This document shows positions 51,043 to 61,121 of a stretch of DNA of 64,000 nt, piece by piece. A model generated the notes under the pieces. It was not told where the DNA came from and searched no databases. It was given only the letters and a program-made list of their open reading frames with translations. The first letter of the stretch is position 1, and each line of letters starts with the position of its first letter. A program made the position numbers and the translations under genes. Source of the DNA: Acidobacteriota bacterium (GTDB lineage: Bacteria; Acidobacteriota; Terriglobia; Bryobacterales; Bryobacteraceae); the NCBI GenBank assembly GCA_025353165.1, contig JANXRE010000091.1, forward strand, positions 42,339 through 106,338. Direction: 5' to 3'.

Positions 51043-51369
51043 TCACCCTCCCAGTCTACCGAGGTTCCGGGTCGTTTTCATTCGGTCTTTCATGTAGTGG
51101 TCCAGCATCGCGCTTGATATTTCCAGGGAAGACGGCCACACGCCACCCGTCGCTCCGGCGCGGCGCTGATCCAGTCTCTCAATCCGCTCCGCCAAGCTCC
51201 GCCCTTCCATGCCGCCGTGCGTTCTCAAGGCTTTTGTGATCGCCAGTGCGTCGGCCGAGGCAGGATCCCCCATTGGCCGCATGTTCCAAAGCGCCCAGCT
51301 GCCGTAGTCCTTGAAGGCGCGGCGGTACAGACTCCCTAGATCATCTGTTTCCGTCACTCGGCCGGTCAT
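51043..51369 (-). CDS. Small protein of unknown function
   Basis: A 108-residue protein not recognised. The N-terminal two-thirds is a helical, conserved-looking segment (SLYRRAFKDYGSWALWNMRP, DALAITKALRTHGGMEGRSL, ERIERLD), followed by a Gly/Ser linker and a basic tail. It lies between the propeller lipoprotein and the APC permease, all on the minus strand. The codon pattern looks coding. Confidence 0.5.
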   Translation of the reverse strand: MTGRVTETDDLGSLYRRAFKDYGSWALWNMRPMGDPASADALAITKALRTHGGMEGRSLAERIERLDQRRAGATGGVWPSSLEISSAMLDHYMKDRMKTTRNLGRLGG

Positions 51370-51396
51370 GGTGCGTCGTCTCGGTTTGTCTCGATT

Positions 51397-52806
51397 CTAG
51401 CTCGGCTTACGCCGGAAGTACCAGAAGATCGGCAGCCCCGCGGCAATTGCCGCCAGCCCGAGTATGTTCTGCGTCGGGTTGGTCCAAAGGGTATTGATGA
51501 GCAGCCACCCGGTGACGATCAGGAACAGGATGGGCACCACCGGATAACCCCACGTGCGATACGGGCGCTCGACGTCTGGTAAACGCCTTCGGAACAGGAA
51601 CACCGAAGCGGTGGTCATCCCGTAGAGAATCCAGGAAGCGAAAATCACGGCGTCGGTCAGCGAATCGTAGGAACCGGAGAGCGCCAGGACGCTCGCCCAA
51701 CTGGCCTGCGCCACCAGCGCGCGCACAGGGACGTGAGTACGCGGTGAGACCTTCGCCAACGCAGGGAAGAACACGCCGTCGCGGGCCATGGCGAAGGGCA
51801 CTCGCGAGTTCGCCATTACGGATGCGTGAAGCGCGCCGAAGGATGAGGTAAACAGCGCGATGGCGATCAGCGCGACGGCCGATGGGCCGAGGAAGCGCGT
51901 TGCGACTTCGGTCGCCACAGAAGAGGACCGCGCCACGCTTGCAACTTCGGTCGGCGTCAACACGAAATAGTACGCCGCGTTGACAAAAACATAGAGCGCG
52001 CCGACGATGAACATGCCGCCGATGAATGCCAGTGGGATGTTTCGCTGCGGGTTGCGGACCTCTCCCGATAGCGGAGTGAGGTTGTTCCAACCGTCATAGG
52101 CCCAAAGCGCGCCGAGCATCGCCGCCCCGAATCCGGCCAATCCACCGCGCGCGCCGGGAGAAACTCCCTCGCAGGAACCACCGGTATTCAGGAGCGCAAA
52201 GTGACCCCAATTGCCCTTCGCGAGCGCTACTGCGCCGGCGCCGACGGCCAGCACCAGAGCGATCTTGATGAAGGTCAGGACAGACGCGGTGTTGCCGCTG
52301 ATTCGGATGGCGGCGCAATTAATGAGCGTGACGCTCCAGATGGCGGACAGCGCGATGACAGCGAGCCAGCCGACTGGGAACGCGTGCCCGAACAGGTGGA
52401 AGGCAAACCATGCGCCCTCCAGCGCGCCGCCCATCAGAATGTTCAGAAAGATGGCGCACGCGATTGCGAGAGCCGCCTGCGCCGCGGTTTTTGCAATGGC
52501 GAAAACGGTCCAGCCGTAGAGATAGCCGGTCGTTCGCCCGTAAGCTTCGCGAAGAATGACGTATTCGCCTCCGGCCCTCGGCATCATCGAGGCGAGTTCC
52601 GCGTAGGTGAGCGCACCGGCCAGCGCCAGCAGCCCCGACACGATCCAGACCGCCATCACGGTGACTGGCGATTCCACGTTGCAGGTCATGACGCGCGTCT
52701 TCAGGAAGACGCCGGTGCCGATCATGTTCGCGATGTTGACGCTGGTCGCGGCGATCAGCCCGAGGCCGCGAACCAGCGACGCCGAACCGGGCGCTTCGTT
52801 GGGCAT
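51397..52806 (-). CDS. APC-superfamily amino acid permease
   Basis: A 469-residue transporter with about twelve membrane helices. The first helix motif SVNIANMIGTGVF holds the Gly-x-Gly substrate loop of the LAT/APC type; LALAGALTYAELASMMPRAG and WAYDGWNNLTPLSGEVRNP are diagnostic, and the last helices end in WYFRRKPS. It would exchange or import amino acids driven by proton or counter-substrate. No amino-acid metabolic gene is adjacent, so the substrate is open. Confidence 0.88.
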   Translation of the reverse strand: MPNEAPGSASLVRGLGLIAATSVNIANMIGTGVFLKTRVMTCNVESPVTVMAVWIVSGLLALAGALTYAELASMMPRAGGEYVILREAYGRTTGYLYGWTVFAIAKTAAQAALAIACAIFLNILMGGALEGAWFAFHLFGHAFPVGWLAVIALSAIWSVTLINCAAIRISGNTASVLTFIKIALVLAVGAGAVALAKGNWGHFALLNTGGSCEGVSPGARGGLAGFGAAMLGALWAYDGWNNLTPLSGEVRNPQRNIPLAFIGGMFIVGALYVFVNAAYYFVLTPTEVASVARSSSVATEVATRFLGPSAVALIAIALFTSSFGALHASVMANSRVPFAMARDGVFFPALAKVSPRTHVPVRALVAQASWASVLALSGSYDSLTDAVIFASWILYGMTTASVFLFRRRLPDVERPYRTWGYPVVPILFLIVTGWLLINTLWTNPTQNILGLAAIAAGLPIFWYFRRKPS

Positions 52807-52837
52807 GAATCAGTTTTTCGAGTATAGCAAAGTCGGG

Positions 52838-55800
52838 TTAGACGCCGAACAGAATGCATCGGGTTTGTTGCCCGGTGAGCCGGGAGAGCGCCAGCGCGTA
52901 CCAGCGCAACTGCGCTTCGTAGTGAGCGCGGCGCGGCGCCAGGTCCACGTCGGTCTTGAAATCGACCACGGTCCAGATTTGGTTTTCCAGGAACGCCAGG
53001 TCCAACGCCCCTTCGAGCATGCGCCCGTCCTCCAGGCGGTAGAGCAGCGGGAGTTCGCGATGCACTTTGGCGGCCCTGCGCGCGCGCTCCATCACCGGAT
53101 GACGCAGTGTCTCTTCGACGGCTTGAATGGCCGCTTCCGTCTCCTCGGTTGTCGCGCCGGAAATGCGGGCCTGCGATTCGGCGGCCTGCCGTACAGCGCT
53201 TCCATCGAAAAGAGCCTCGCGCAGGACCGCATGGACGAGCGAGCCGAATCTGCGGCCCGCGGGCCGGGCGGGATCGCGCGGCGCCGTTTCCATCGCGACT
53301 TCGCATTCAAAGCCGGCCGGCGATTCCGTAATTTCGCTTGGCGAGAACACATCCAGCGTGGGCCGCGAACCAGACGCGATCAGCGCCGCTCGATGCGATG
53401 TCCACGCTTCGTAGGCCTTCAGGCTTGGGCCGTCGTCGCCGCTCAGCATGGCGTGCCACGGCAGGCCGAACTTCTCTTCGACGCGCAGCTTTAACTTTTC
53501 AGGGCCCCACCACACGACCTCGTGCCCTCCTTCACGAGGACGGTGCGCACCCGGCTTCACCGACATTTCGTTTCGCTGGTCGTACTCGGCCGGCCGCGAC
53601 AGCACGGTTCGATATCCGAAAGGCGGACAACCGGCGGGCACGGTCGCCCAACGCCAGCGATCGCGGGCCGGATAAACGGCTTTGTTCAACGGCGAGAGCC
53701 ACCCGTCGCGCTCCTCGTCGCCCACCACCGGCACCACCAGCAGATCCCGCGCCCGCGTTGCCGCCACGTAAGCCACGCGCACGCCTTCCGCCTTTTCGCG
53801 CTCCCGCTCAAGCGGCTCGTTTTCGGTCAGTTCGTGCGGCGCGCACCAGAGCAGCCGCGTCGCGCAGAGACGCCGCTCGGTATCGATGTAGCGGTCGGGG
53901 TCGCCGGATTGCAGCTTCGCATTCATGTCGGCGAGAATGACAACCGGAAACTCGAGGCCTTTCGCGGCGTGCACGGTCATCAGGCGGACGCCCTCGGCGG
54001 CCTCCTCAACCATGGGCGCTTCGGCGGATTCGGTGCGCTCGGCCCGCGCATTTAGCTCATCGACGAAGCCCCGAAACGAAAGCCCTCCTCCGATCTCGAA
54101 CGAACGCGCCAGGTCGGTCACTCGATAGACATTGCCGAGGACCTGGTTCCCTCCCGGCCGAAACGCGAATCCGGCATGAGCGCGTGTGGTCTCCAGCAGC
54201 GAATTCAGAGTATCGGCGATGGCACGGCGGTTGCGGCTCCAGTGCAGTTCCCTCAAGATATCGAGCGAGTCCGCTATCGGCTGCAGGTCCTCGTGAACGG
54301 CCTTGTCTCGCGGCACCAGCGGATGCAATCGCCCCACGGAAGCCCGGTAGCGCAGCAGCAGGTTATCGCTGATGGCGAACAGCGAACCGTGCAGCGTCGC
54401 ATACACCGAGAGTTCGTCGTCGGGCCGCTCGATCGCCTGGCAAGCGGCACGCAGCGTTTCGACTTCCTCGCGCTCGTGAAACGACTTGGAGCCGACCAGC
54501 AGGTGCGGAACCTCGCGGGCCTCCAGCGCCCGGATGTAGGGCCTCGTGACATCCTCGCCATTCTGGAGGAAACGGCGAAACAGAATCGCGATATCTCCGG
54601 TGCGAATCGGCCGCAGCTCGCCCGTGTCGCTATCGGAAACCCGCCAGCCGCTCTCGTGGACGAGCCACCCGGTATAGGCGGCGACGATGTCCGGCAGGCA
54701 TGCTCCAATGGCGTCCTTGCTGACTCGAGTGGTTCCATACGGGTGGGGCGCAGGAAGCGCAACTACGGCTGGCTGCCCTTCGATCGCGTCGCGGCATCTT
54801 TCAAGCGCGACGTAGTCGGTTTGCCCGGCGGCCGGATCCTCCACGATCTCGGGAGCGAAAGCGGCATTGATGCAGGATTGCATGGGTTCGACGGCGCGAA
54901 AGCTGCGCGTTAGGTAAAGCAATTCGACGCCGCGGGAAACAAGCCGGTCGCGAATCTCCTGGTAGAGCAGAACGTCGGCCCGGCGGAACTTGTAGATCGA
55001 CTGCTTGGGGTCGCCGACTATGAAAAGCTTGCCGGGAACGGGCGCGACTTTGAACCAATCGCCCTCGGCCGGATCGTCGGCGGAGAGCAACAGGAGCAAT
55101 TCGGCCTGGAGCGGATCGGTATCCTGAAACTCGTCCACGAAGATGTGCGAGAAGCGGCGCTGCAGCCAGTTCCGAACCTCCGCGTCGTCCTTGATTAGGT
55201 CGCGCACTTTAATGAGCAGGTCTGTAAAATCCAGGCGGCCGGCGCGGCTCTTCAGATCGTCGTAGCGCTGAACGAGGCTGCGCATCTCGGACTGTAGCAG
55301 CGCCGCGAGATCGGCGTCGGCGTGCTGGCGGAAAAGGTCCAGGCGCGCCAGAACGAGCTGACGAAGCGCGACCACATGCTCCCGGAGAACCCCGTCCGCA
55401 AAGGCCCCGCTCCCCTTCTTCGTGTCCCGCTTCAGGTCGCGCGGAAGTTTTACCAGCAATGCCTCGAGGGTGTCGTAATCCCGCGCGCCGCCGGATTCCG
55501 AACGCTCCACCCATGTCGCAAGTTCACGAGCGGGGCTTAGCGCCCGCGCGAGGTTGTCGTTTTGGCGGCATTTTGCGCTTACGGTGGCGAGTTGGACGAC
55601 CACTTCCAGCACGTCGTCGATCTGGCGCTCGCGGTCGAAGTGGGGCCTGGCCCAAGGTTCGGGAAAATCGCGCCACTCGACCAGTTTCCATCCGGCCATC
55701 TGCAACTGCTCGGTTGCGGAAAGACTTCCGGGATCGCCCCATGCGAGACGGGCGAGCGCGCGGCGAAGTCCCGGAGGGCTCTCCTCCAGCGCGTGCTCGA

Positions 55801-56242
55801 ACCAGCCGCGGAACGCCCGGCGGTAGAGAGCCCGCGTCTCCTGCTCCGCCGCCTCGACGAACGCCGGATCGATCCCCGCCTCCACCGGACGTTCGCGCAG
55901 AATCTGCGCGCAGAAAGAATGGATGGTGCCGATGGCCGCGTCCTCAAGGTGTTGCAGCGCGCGTTCGATGTTGAAGCCTTCGTCGCCGCTCGCCTGATCG
56001 CGCGCCTCGTCGAGTTTCTGCCGCAACAGCAGTTTCAATACGCCGGCCGCTTTGTGGGTGAACGTGACCGCTACAATCTGGTCGATGGTTGCGCGTCCGC
56101 GACGCAGCATCGCCACGATCCGGTTCACCAGTTCCGTGGTCTTTCCCGTTCCGGCAGCCGCTTCCACGCACAGGCTGCGATCGAGATCGGTCGAGATGAT
56201 CTCCCTTGCGCGTGAGTCTCCGATTGGCGCGGGGGCAATCAC
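52838..56242 (-). CDS. addA: AddA-type helicase-nuclease subunit
   Basis: A 1134-residue UvrD/RecB-type enzyme for double-strand break repair. Motifs: Walker A VEAAAGTGKTTELVNRI, Ia TFTHKAAGVLK, II FVDEFQDTDPLQAEL, III VGDPKQSIYKFRRAD, IV LTRSFRAVEPM, V/VI VHAAKGLEFPVVI and YVAATRARDLLVVP. The C-terminal nuclease has EGALDLAFLENQIWTVVDFK with Glu, Asp and Lys of the PD-(D/E)xK fold. GTG 56242 overlaps the addB stop by 4 bp. Complete and of normal length. Confidence 0.93.
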   Translation of the reverse strand: MIAPAPIGDSRAREIISTDLDRSLCVEAAAGTGKTTELVNRIVAMLRRGRATIDQIVAVTFTHKAAGVLKLLLRQKLDEARDQASGDEGFNIERALQHLEDAAIGTIHSFCAQILRERPVEAGIDPAFVEAAEQETRALYRRAFRGWFEHALEESPPGLRRALARLAWGDPGSLSATEQLQMAGWKLVEWRDFPEPWARPHFDRERQIDDVLEVVVQLATVSAKCRQNDNLARALSPARELATWVERSESGGARDYDTLEALLVKLPRDLKRDTKKGSGAFADGVLREHVVALRQLVLARLDLFRQHADADLAALLQSEMRSLVQRYDDLKSRAGRLDFTDLLIKVRDLIKDDAEVRNWLQRRFSHIFVDEFQDTDPLQAELLLLLSADDPAEGDWFKVAPVPGKLFIVGDPKQSIYKFRRADVLLYQEIRDRLVSRGVELLYLTRSFRAVEPMQSCINAAFAPEIVEDPAAGQTDYVALERCRDAIEGQPAVVALPAPHPYGTTRVSKDAIGACLPDIVAAYTGWLVHESGWRVSDSDTGELRPIRTGDIAILFRRFLQNGEDVTRPYIRALEAREVPHLLVGSKSFHEREEVETLRAACQAIERPDDELSVYATLHGSLFAISDNLLLRYRASVGRLHPLVPRDKAVHEDLQPIADSLDILRELHWSRNRRAIADTLNSLLETTRAHAGFAFRPGGNQVLGNVYRVTDLARSFEIGGGLSFRGFVDELNARAERTESAEAPMVEEAAEGVRLMTVHAAKGLEFPVVILADMNAKLQSGDPDRYIDTERRLCATRLLWCAPHELTENEPLEREREKAEGVRVAYVAATRARDLLVVPVVGDEERDGWLSPLNKAVYPARDRWRWATVPAGCPPFGYRTVLSRPAEYDQRNEMSVKPGAHRPREGGHEVVWWGPEKLKLRVEEKFGLPWHAMLSGDDGPSLKAYEAWTSHRAALIASGSRPTLDVFSPSEITESPAGFECEVAMETAPRDPARPAGRRFGSLVHAVLREALFDGSAVRQAAESQARISGATTEETEAAIQAVEETLRHPVMERARRAAKVHRELPLLYRLEDGRMLEGALDLAFLENQIWTVVDFKTDVDLAPRRAHYEAQLRWYALALSRLTGQQTRCILFGV

Positions 56243-59200
56243 GGCATGCTCCGGATGTAGTTCAGCGATTCCAGCGATTCCTTAGGTTTCCGTTTTGCGC
56301 GCGTCTCTTCGTAGGGACCGCAGACGATGCGGTAATCGCAAAAGTCGCAAGCGCCGGGCGAGGGCGCGGGCGGCAGAAACCCGGTTTCGATCGCGGAGTC
56401 GATAGTCCGCAGCGCTTCGGCGAGGAAGCGACGCGCGGGCTCGCCGAGCTGGATATCGACCGGCGTGAACCCTCCGCGCTGCGTGCAGAAGAATAGCCGG
56501 CCGCCCTCGACAGGCGTGCCGAGCATCGATTCGGCGGCCAAGCCGTAGAGCGCCGGTTGCAGCACCAAGCCGCCGCCCACAAAAGCGGGCTCTTGCGGCG
56601 GCGCCTTCCCGGTCTTGTGATCGGTGATGCGGAGGGCGTTGCGATGCCGGCTCTTCTCGATCAGGTCAATCGCTCCGCGCACGCGCATGCCGTTCAAAAT
56701 GATCACTTCCTCCGCCTGGCTGTGGGGATCCCGCCCGGTGGCGCCGGCCAGGCCGAAGGCGAGCTCCGCATGCAGGGTCCGCCACTCCGCCCGATCCGCC
56801 CACCAGTGACGCGCCCAGCCGCGCAGATCGTTGCGCATGTCCTCAATCTCGGTTTGCCAGACGCGCTCGATGGCCGGCGCCAGGTCCTCGCGGTACTTCG
56901 CCTCGACATCTTCCAGCGCTGCGTCCAACGCCCCGAGTGTTGCGTCCAAGGACTCCGGCTGCTTCCGCATCACCGACTGGAAGAACTGGAACTGCGTCTC
57001 GTGAAAAAGCGCGCCGCGGGTTAACGGGTCCATCTGTTCGATGCCGGCCTTGTCCTCCTTCTGCCGCAATTGCGCCACCGCGTGCAGGTAGAAGCGGTAC
57101 GGGCACGCAGCAAACTGCTGCAGCGACGAGGCCGAATAGGATCGCTTGTCTAGACGGTGGCCGCAGAGAATTTCACGGCCCGGCGTATCGATGTTGATCA
57201 GCCCGTCCGCCGTCTGCCACTTGCGCTCCCACCGCATGTACCGCGCGCGAAGCGACCGGGCCAGATGGGTGTGGCGTTTGAGATACGCCGCGCCTCCCTC
57301 CATTCCGCGATGGCCCTCGAACCACGCCAGATCGAATTCGGTCTCGTCGATCGCATCGGCCGGCGCATTGGGAGCGGGCCAAGCAAGCTTCACGTTCGCG
57401 CGCTTCCGGGTGCCGGTCTCGAACGCACGCAGCGCCGGAACGCGGCCCTCGATGGCGCGCGCCACTTCCAGCGCATAGAAAGAGGGAACTCGAGCTTTAC
57501 CCTGCGCGAGGTCCATGCTCGGATACGAGACGATCAGGCGGGATGTCGCGGAATTTGCGGCGGTGCGCAGTAGTTGCCGCTCGTCAGCCCGGGCATCGTC
57601 CCGAGTTCGCAGTTCCAACGCGATCCGGCGCCGCGCATCATCCAGCAGCAGAGGGTCCTCGAACTGTTTCCCCGGGAAAAGGCCCTCGGCCAGACCGGGC
57701 AGAAACACGGCCTGGAACACACGCCCTCGGGCTTCCTCGACGGAACCCACGAAGACACGGCCATAGCGCCGGCGGGCAGGCTCCCGGCGGAGAAATCGAA
57801 GACGATCGTTGAGGACGCCGGTCACTTCGTCGAGTTCGACCGGACCGATATCGGCCATCGGTTCCAGTTCATTCAGAACAGCAATCACCGTGGTGGGATG
57901 CTGTAGCGCCGAGCGGGCCAGCCGGTCGAGTTGTTCCAGCCACTCGCCCCAGGAGGCTTCGCGCGGCAAGGCTCCGAGCAGGTCGATCAACGGCAGCGCG
58001 AACCGTTCCAGCGCTCTCAATTTGACGAGCTCTTCCGTGAGATGCAGTCTCCGCGGTTCGTCTTCGGTGCCGAGCGACGCCAGGCGAAGCTCCATTTCGC
58101 GCTCCAGTCCCCGGAGCCTGCGCGCCCATCGCTCGCGCCCGCCCACCACGGCCGCATCCACCAGCATCCGTTCCCAGGCGATCGGCGTCGCCACTGTTGC
58201 GCGAGTTTCTCCAACCGGCTCGGCTTCACCAACCGGCGCGGCGGTGAACGCGTTCAGCAGTTCATCGTCCGGCGGGACATACGAAGGTGGCTGCTCGACC
58301 GGCGCCCCGTCGGCATCGAGCGCGGGAATTTCTCCGAGCGACAGGTACTCGGCGAACCGCGTGGCCGAACATCGCTCCGACGCACACGCCAGCAGCGCCA
58401 GAAATGCCCGCCCGGCCGGGTCGGGACGCGCCACTCCACGGCTGAAGTACGCGGGAATGCCGCCCCTGCGCAGCGCTTCTTCCAGGAACGGCTGATAGCG
58501 CTCCGGCCCCCGCAGCAGGATCGCGACCTCGTCAAACGGCAGCCCGTCCGTCGCTAGTTTTTGAATGCGGCGCGCGATCTCGACGGCTTCGAGCCCTTCG
58601 CCGGGCGCGGCAAACAATTCCACTGAGGCATCCATTTCACCGGAGGGCGGGCGCTCATTCGAGAACACGTGAGCGCGGAGGCGCGCAAGTGCGTTCGTAT
58701 TCTGTTCCGCCGCGCGATCGGGAGCCCTGCGGATCAGCCGCTTGTACGCATCGAGCGTGCGTTCGTCGCCATCGTGCACGACGGCGAGCACGGCCGGCGC
58801 GCCTTTCACCAGCCGGCTTGCGAAAATCTCGTGCCGGTGCGATTCGAGAGGCGCATCCAGGAATACGACCGGCAGCCCGAGCAGCGGATGTTCGCCCACC
58901 CGAGCGGCCGTGTCAAGCAGGATGGCAAGGTCGCCGAGGGCCCGGTCCTTCAGTTCCTTGTCGTACGCGCGCAGCAGGCGGCCGATGTCATCCGCGGCGG
59001 TCTGGACGCCGCAGAGTCGAAGATCGCTCAAGGTCGCTGCGAGCGCGCCGGCGAATCCCGGCATGCGCGCCACCCGGCCGAAGTAAGGCAGTTGCTTGAG
59101 CCGGCGAAGGCGATCGGACACCCGGGCGGCGATGGCTTCCGAGGCCAGCCGGCTGACCGGCGCGAGTCCCGCCTCCGTCATACCACGCGCTCCGATCACG

Positions 59201-59400
59201 GCGGCCAGTTGAAGGATTGTAAACCGGTGGACGCCGAACGCCCCTGCGCCCGGCAGCGATCTGGCGAACTCGTCCGCCGAGGCGCGGGTCGCTCCGACGA
59301 CGATCGCCTCCGACTTACCGAGAACCGGGACGAGCCATTCGGCGGCCGAGCGGCGGGCCTCGGCAGCGGACGCGGACACGACGATGCGGGACGTCAGCAC
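56239..59400 (-). CDS. addB: AddB-type nuclease subunit
   Basis: A 1053-residue partner of AddA with a degraded UvrD-like core and a C-terminal PD-(D/E)xK nuclease. The nuclease core is MRVRGAIDLIEKSRHRN followed by LRITDHKTGKAPP. Four cysteines form the AddB iron-sulfur clasp: one in FAACPYRFYLHAV and three in ACDFCDYRIVCG. An inactive helicase region, lacking a clear Walker A, is usual for AddB, which scans for Chi. Starts with GTG at 59400. It precedes addA in the operon. Confidence 0.92.
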   Translation of the reverse strand: MLTSRIVVSASAAEARRSAAEWLVPVLGKSEAIVVGATRASADEFARSLPGAGAFGVHRFTILQLAAVIGARGMTEAGLAPVSRLASEAIAARVSDRLRRLKQLPYFGRVARMPGFAGALAATLSDLRLCGVQTAADDIGRLLRAYDKELKDRALGDLAILLDTAARVGEHPLLGLPVVFLDAPLESHRHEIFASRLVKGAPAVLAVVHDGDERTLDAYKRLIRRAPDRAAEQNTNALARLRAHVFSNERPPSGEMDASVELFAAPGEGLEAVEIARRIQKLATDGLPFDEVAILLRGPERYQPFLEEALRRGGIPAYFSRGVARPDPAGRAFLALLACASERCSATRFAEYLSLGEIPALDADGAPVEQPPSYVPPDDELLNAFTAAPVGEAEPVGETRATVATPIAWERMLVDAAVVGGRERWARRLRGLEREMELRLASLGTEDEPRRLHLTEELVKLRALERFALPLIDLLGALPREASWGEWLEQLDRLARSALQHPTTVIAVLNELEPMADIGPVELDEVTGVLNDRLRFLRREPARRRYGRVFVGSVEEARGRVFQAVFLPGLAEGLFPGKQFEDPLLLDDARRRIALELRTRDDARADERQLLRTAANSATSRLIVSYPSMDLAQGKARVPSFYALEVARAIEGRVPALRAFETGTRKRANVKLAWPAPNAPADAIDETEFDLAWFEGHRGMEGGAAYLKRHTHLARSLRARYMRWERKWQTADGLINIDTPGREILCGHRLDKRSYSASSLQQFAACPYRFYLHAVAQLRQKEDKAGIEQMDPLTRGALFHETQFQFFQSVMRKQPESLDATLGALDAALEDVEAKYREDLAPAIERVWQTEIEDMRNDLRGWARHWWADRAEWRTLHAELAFGLAGATGRDPHSQAEEVIILNGMRVRGAIDLIEKSRHRNALRITDHKTGKAPPQEPAFVGGGLVLQPALYGLAAESMLGTPVEGGRLFFCTQRGGFTPVDIQLGEPARRFLAEALRTIDSAIETGFLPPAPSPGACDFCDYRIVCGPYEETRAKRKPKESLESLNYIRSMP

Positions 59401-59426
59401 GGCTCGAAGACTCTTAGTTTATCGTG

Positions 59427-60140
59427 CTATTTGTAGTCGATCTTCGACTCGGCTCCGAACCGGCGGTAATTCGAGTACTCGATTCGCATCCGGATTCGCA
59501 CCGGCCCCGATCGGAATTGCAGAGTGTCGGCGGCGGATGTCTTGGACGGTAACCAGAATCCGGCGACTCTCTCGCGAATCGTCGTGAAGCGCGGGAACAG
59601 GTTCTCGGATTTCAATCGGAGGATCTCCGGGACCGCCTTGCCTTCCGACCGTACGATCGAGAAATCTCGCTGGTCGATCCAAAGCGTCCCATCGAACAGC
59701 CGCTGCCCTTGAAGAATCTGGTGCGGGCGGACGTCAATTTGCCAGCATTCGATTCCATCGATCGTCTCCTCGCCCCGGAACTTCGATTCGTACAGCCAGA
59801 GCGTGTCGTGCGTCAGCAGCATCGGCTGGACCTCTCGGATGTCGCGGAAATCCTCTTCGGTCAGCAGTAGCCGTCGCAGGTTGTTGGCCGGCTTGCCGAT
59901 AGCGGCCTCGGTTCGTTCGCCGGAGGCCGAAAAGACGATGTCGCGCACCTCGCGATACTCGCCGGAATAATCGTTGATGACCACGGTCTGGCGATAGGTG
60001 TAATGGGCGCGCTCCGCTTCCGTGGCGGTTTCGCGCACGGCCACGCGGCGCGCCAGATCGGGCGGCGGATCGGCGGCCTGCGACGATCTCGATGCTAAGA
60101 TCAAGGCGACAATGGCGAGCAACGGACGCGCGTACCTGCG
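59427..60140 (-). CDS. Exported lipoprotein-sorting-like protein of unknown function
   Basis: A protein of about 237 residues. A signal peptide (RPLLAIVALILASRSSQA) precedes a mature part with features of the LolA/LppX outer-membrane lipoprotein-sorting superfamily: DGIECWQIDVRPHQ, LFDGTLWIDQRDFSIVRSEG and GFWLPSKTSAADTLQFRSG. Start is uncertain: GTG 60140 keeps the signal peptide at the terminus, while ATG 60176 adds 12 residues. Either overlaps the divergent CPBP gene (ATG 60112), by 29 or 65 bp. Confidence 0.75.
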   Translation of the reverse strand, partial: RRYARPLLAIVALILASRSSQAADPPPDLARRVAVRETATEAERAHYTYRQTVVINDYSGEYREVRDIVFSASGERTEAAIGKPANNLRRLLLTEEDFRDIREVQPMLLTHDTLWLYESKFRGEETIDGIECWQIDVRPHQILQGQRLFDGTLWIDQRDFSIVRSEGKAVPEILRLKSENLFPRFTTIRERVAGFWLPSKTSAADTLQFRSGPVRIRMRIEYSNYRRFGAESKIDYK

Positions 60141-61101
60141 CACAGTTCTCAGTTTGTGGGTTGCGTTCTGCGCCATTGCCTTCTATTATTCCGCTCAGGC
60201 GCACATCCCGCGATTTATCGCGCTCGCGTTTCTCGGCGCAGCGCTGATCGAGACCGCACTATATATCGCCACAGGATTTCCCGCCGCCCGGGAGATATTC
60301 GACGGCATCTCGCCTCCGGCTGTCCGCGCACTGATGCTGACGGCCAGCGCCGTCGTACCATACCTGATTTACGCCACCGCTTCGGGCACGTTCCATTGGC
60401 GCTGGTTCGGATTGCTCGCGCTGCTTGCAACCGTTTCATCGGCTTGGTTCATCGCACAGCCGAGGCACTCGCCGGCAATCGATATACTTTTCCTCGCATT
60501 CATGGCGGTGGTGCTTCTGACGAAGGTCTTCTCCCGGGGCTACATCACCCTGCATCCTCGCGTTCCGGCGGACATGCTCGGGCAATTGATGTGGATCCGG
60601 GTGGGCGTCTTATCCGTGCTCTCGTTTCGCAAGCTGGGCGGAATCGGATTCGGGTTCTTGCCTTCGCGCAAGGACTGGAATATTGGCGTGCAGCAGTTTG
60701 TGGCGTTTATTCCGGCCGGTGTGTTGTTGGATATTTGGCTTCGTTTCGCGCAGCCGCGCACGCCCGCCGGGCCATGGTGGAAAACCTTGGCCGTCGCGGC
60801 CGGGACGTTCTGTGGAATTCTCTGGGTGGTCGCTTTAAGCGAGGAATTTTTCTTCCGCGGCGTGTTGCAGCAGGCGGTCACGCGAATGACGAACAGTAAA
60901 TGGGTGGGGCTGGCGCTGGCCTCGGTGGCCTTCGGACTCGTACACCTTCCGTTCCGCCATTTTCCGAACTGGCAATTCGCCATTCTTGCGGGGGTGGCGG
61001 GGGTGTTCTACGGGATCGCCTACCTTCGGGCGAAGAGCATCCGGGCTGCCATGGTGACTCATGCGCTGGTAGTCACGGCCTGGCGGGTTTTCTTCAGTTG
61101 A
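60112..61101 (+). CDS. CPBP-family intramembrane metalloprotease
   Basis: A 329-residue polytopic membrane protein with about eight helices. The CPBP (Abi/CAAX) motifs are present: SEEFFFRGVLQQAV (Glu-Glu-x3-Arg), FGLVHLPFRHF (Phe-x3-His) and THALVVTAWRVF (His-x3-x). Such proteins process prenylated or small peptides in the membrane; some confer bacteriocin self-immunity. ATG 60112 is the first in-frame start after the sequence turns hydrophobic. Its 5' end overlaps that of the divergent gene. Confidence 0.86.
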   Translation: MASNGRAYLRTVLSLWVAFCAIAFYYSAQAHIPRFIALAFLGAALIETALYIATGFPAAREIFDGISPPAVRALMLTASAVVPYLIYATASGTFHWRWFGLLALLATVSSAWFIAQPRHSPAIDILFLAFMAVVLLTKVFSRGYITLHPRVPADMLGQLMWIRVGVLSVLSFRKLGGIGFGFLPSRKDWNIGVQQFVAFIPAGVLLDIWLRFAQPRTPAGPWWKTLAVAAGTFCGILWVVALSEEFFFRGVLQQAVTRMTNSKWVGLALASVAFGLVHLPFRHFPNWQFAILAGVAGVFYGIAYLRAKSIRAAMVTHALVVTAWRVFFS

Positions 61102-61121
61102 TTGTGCGATATGGTGTGCGC

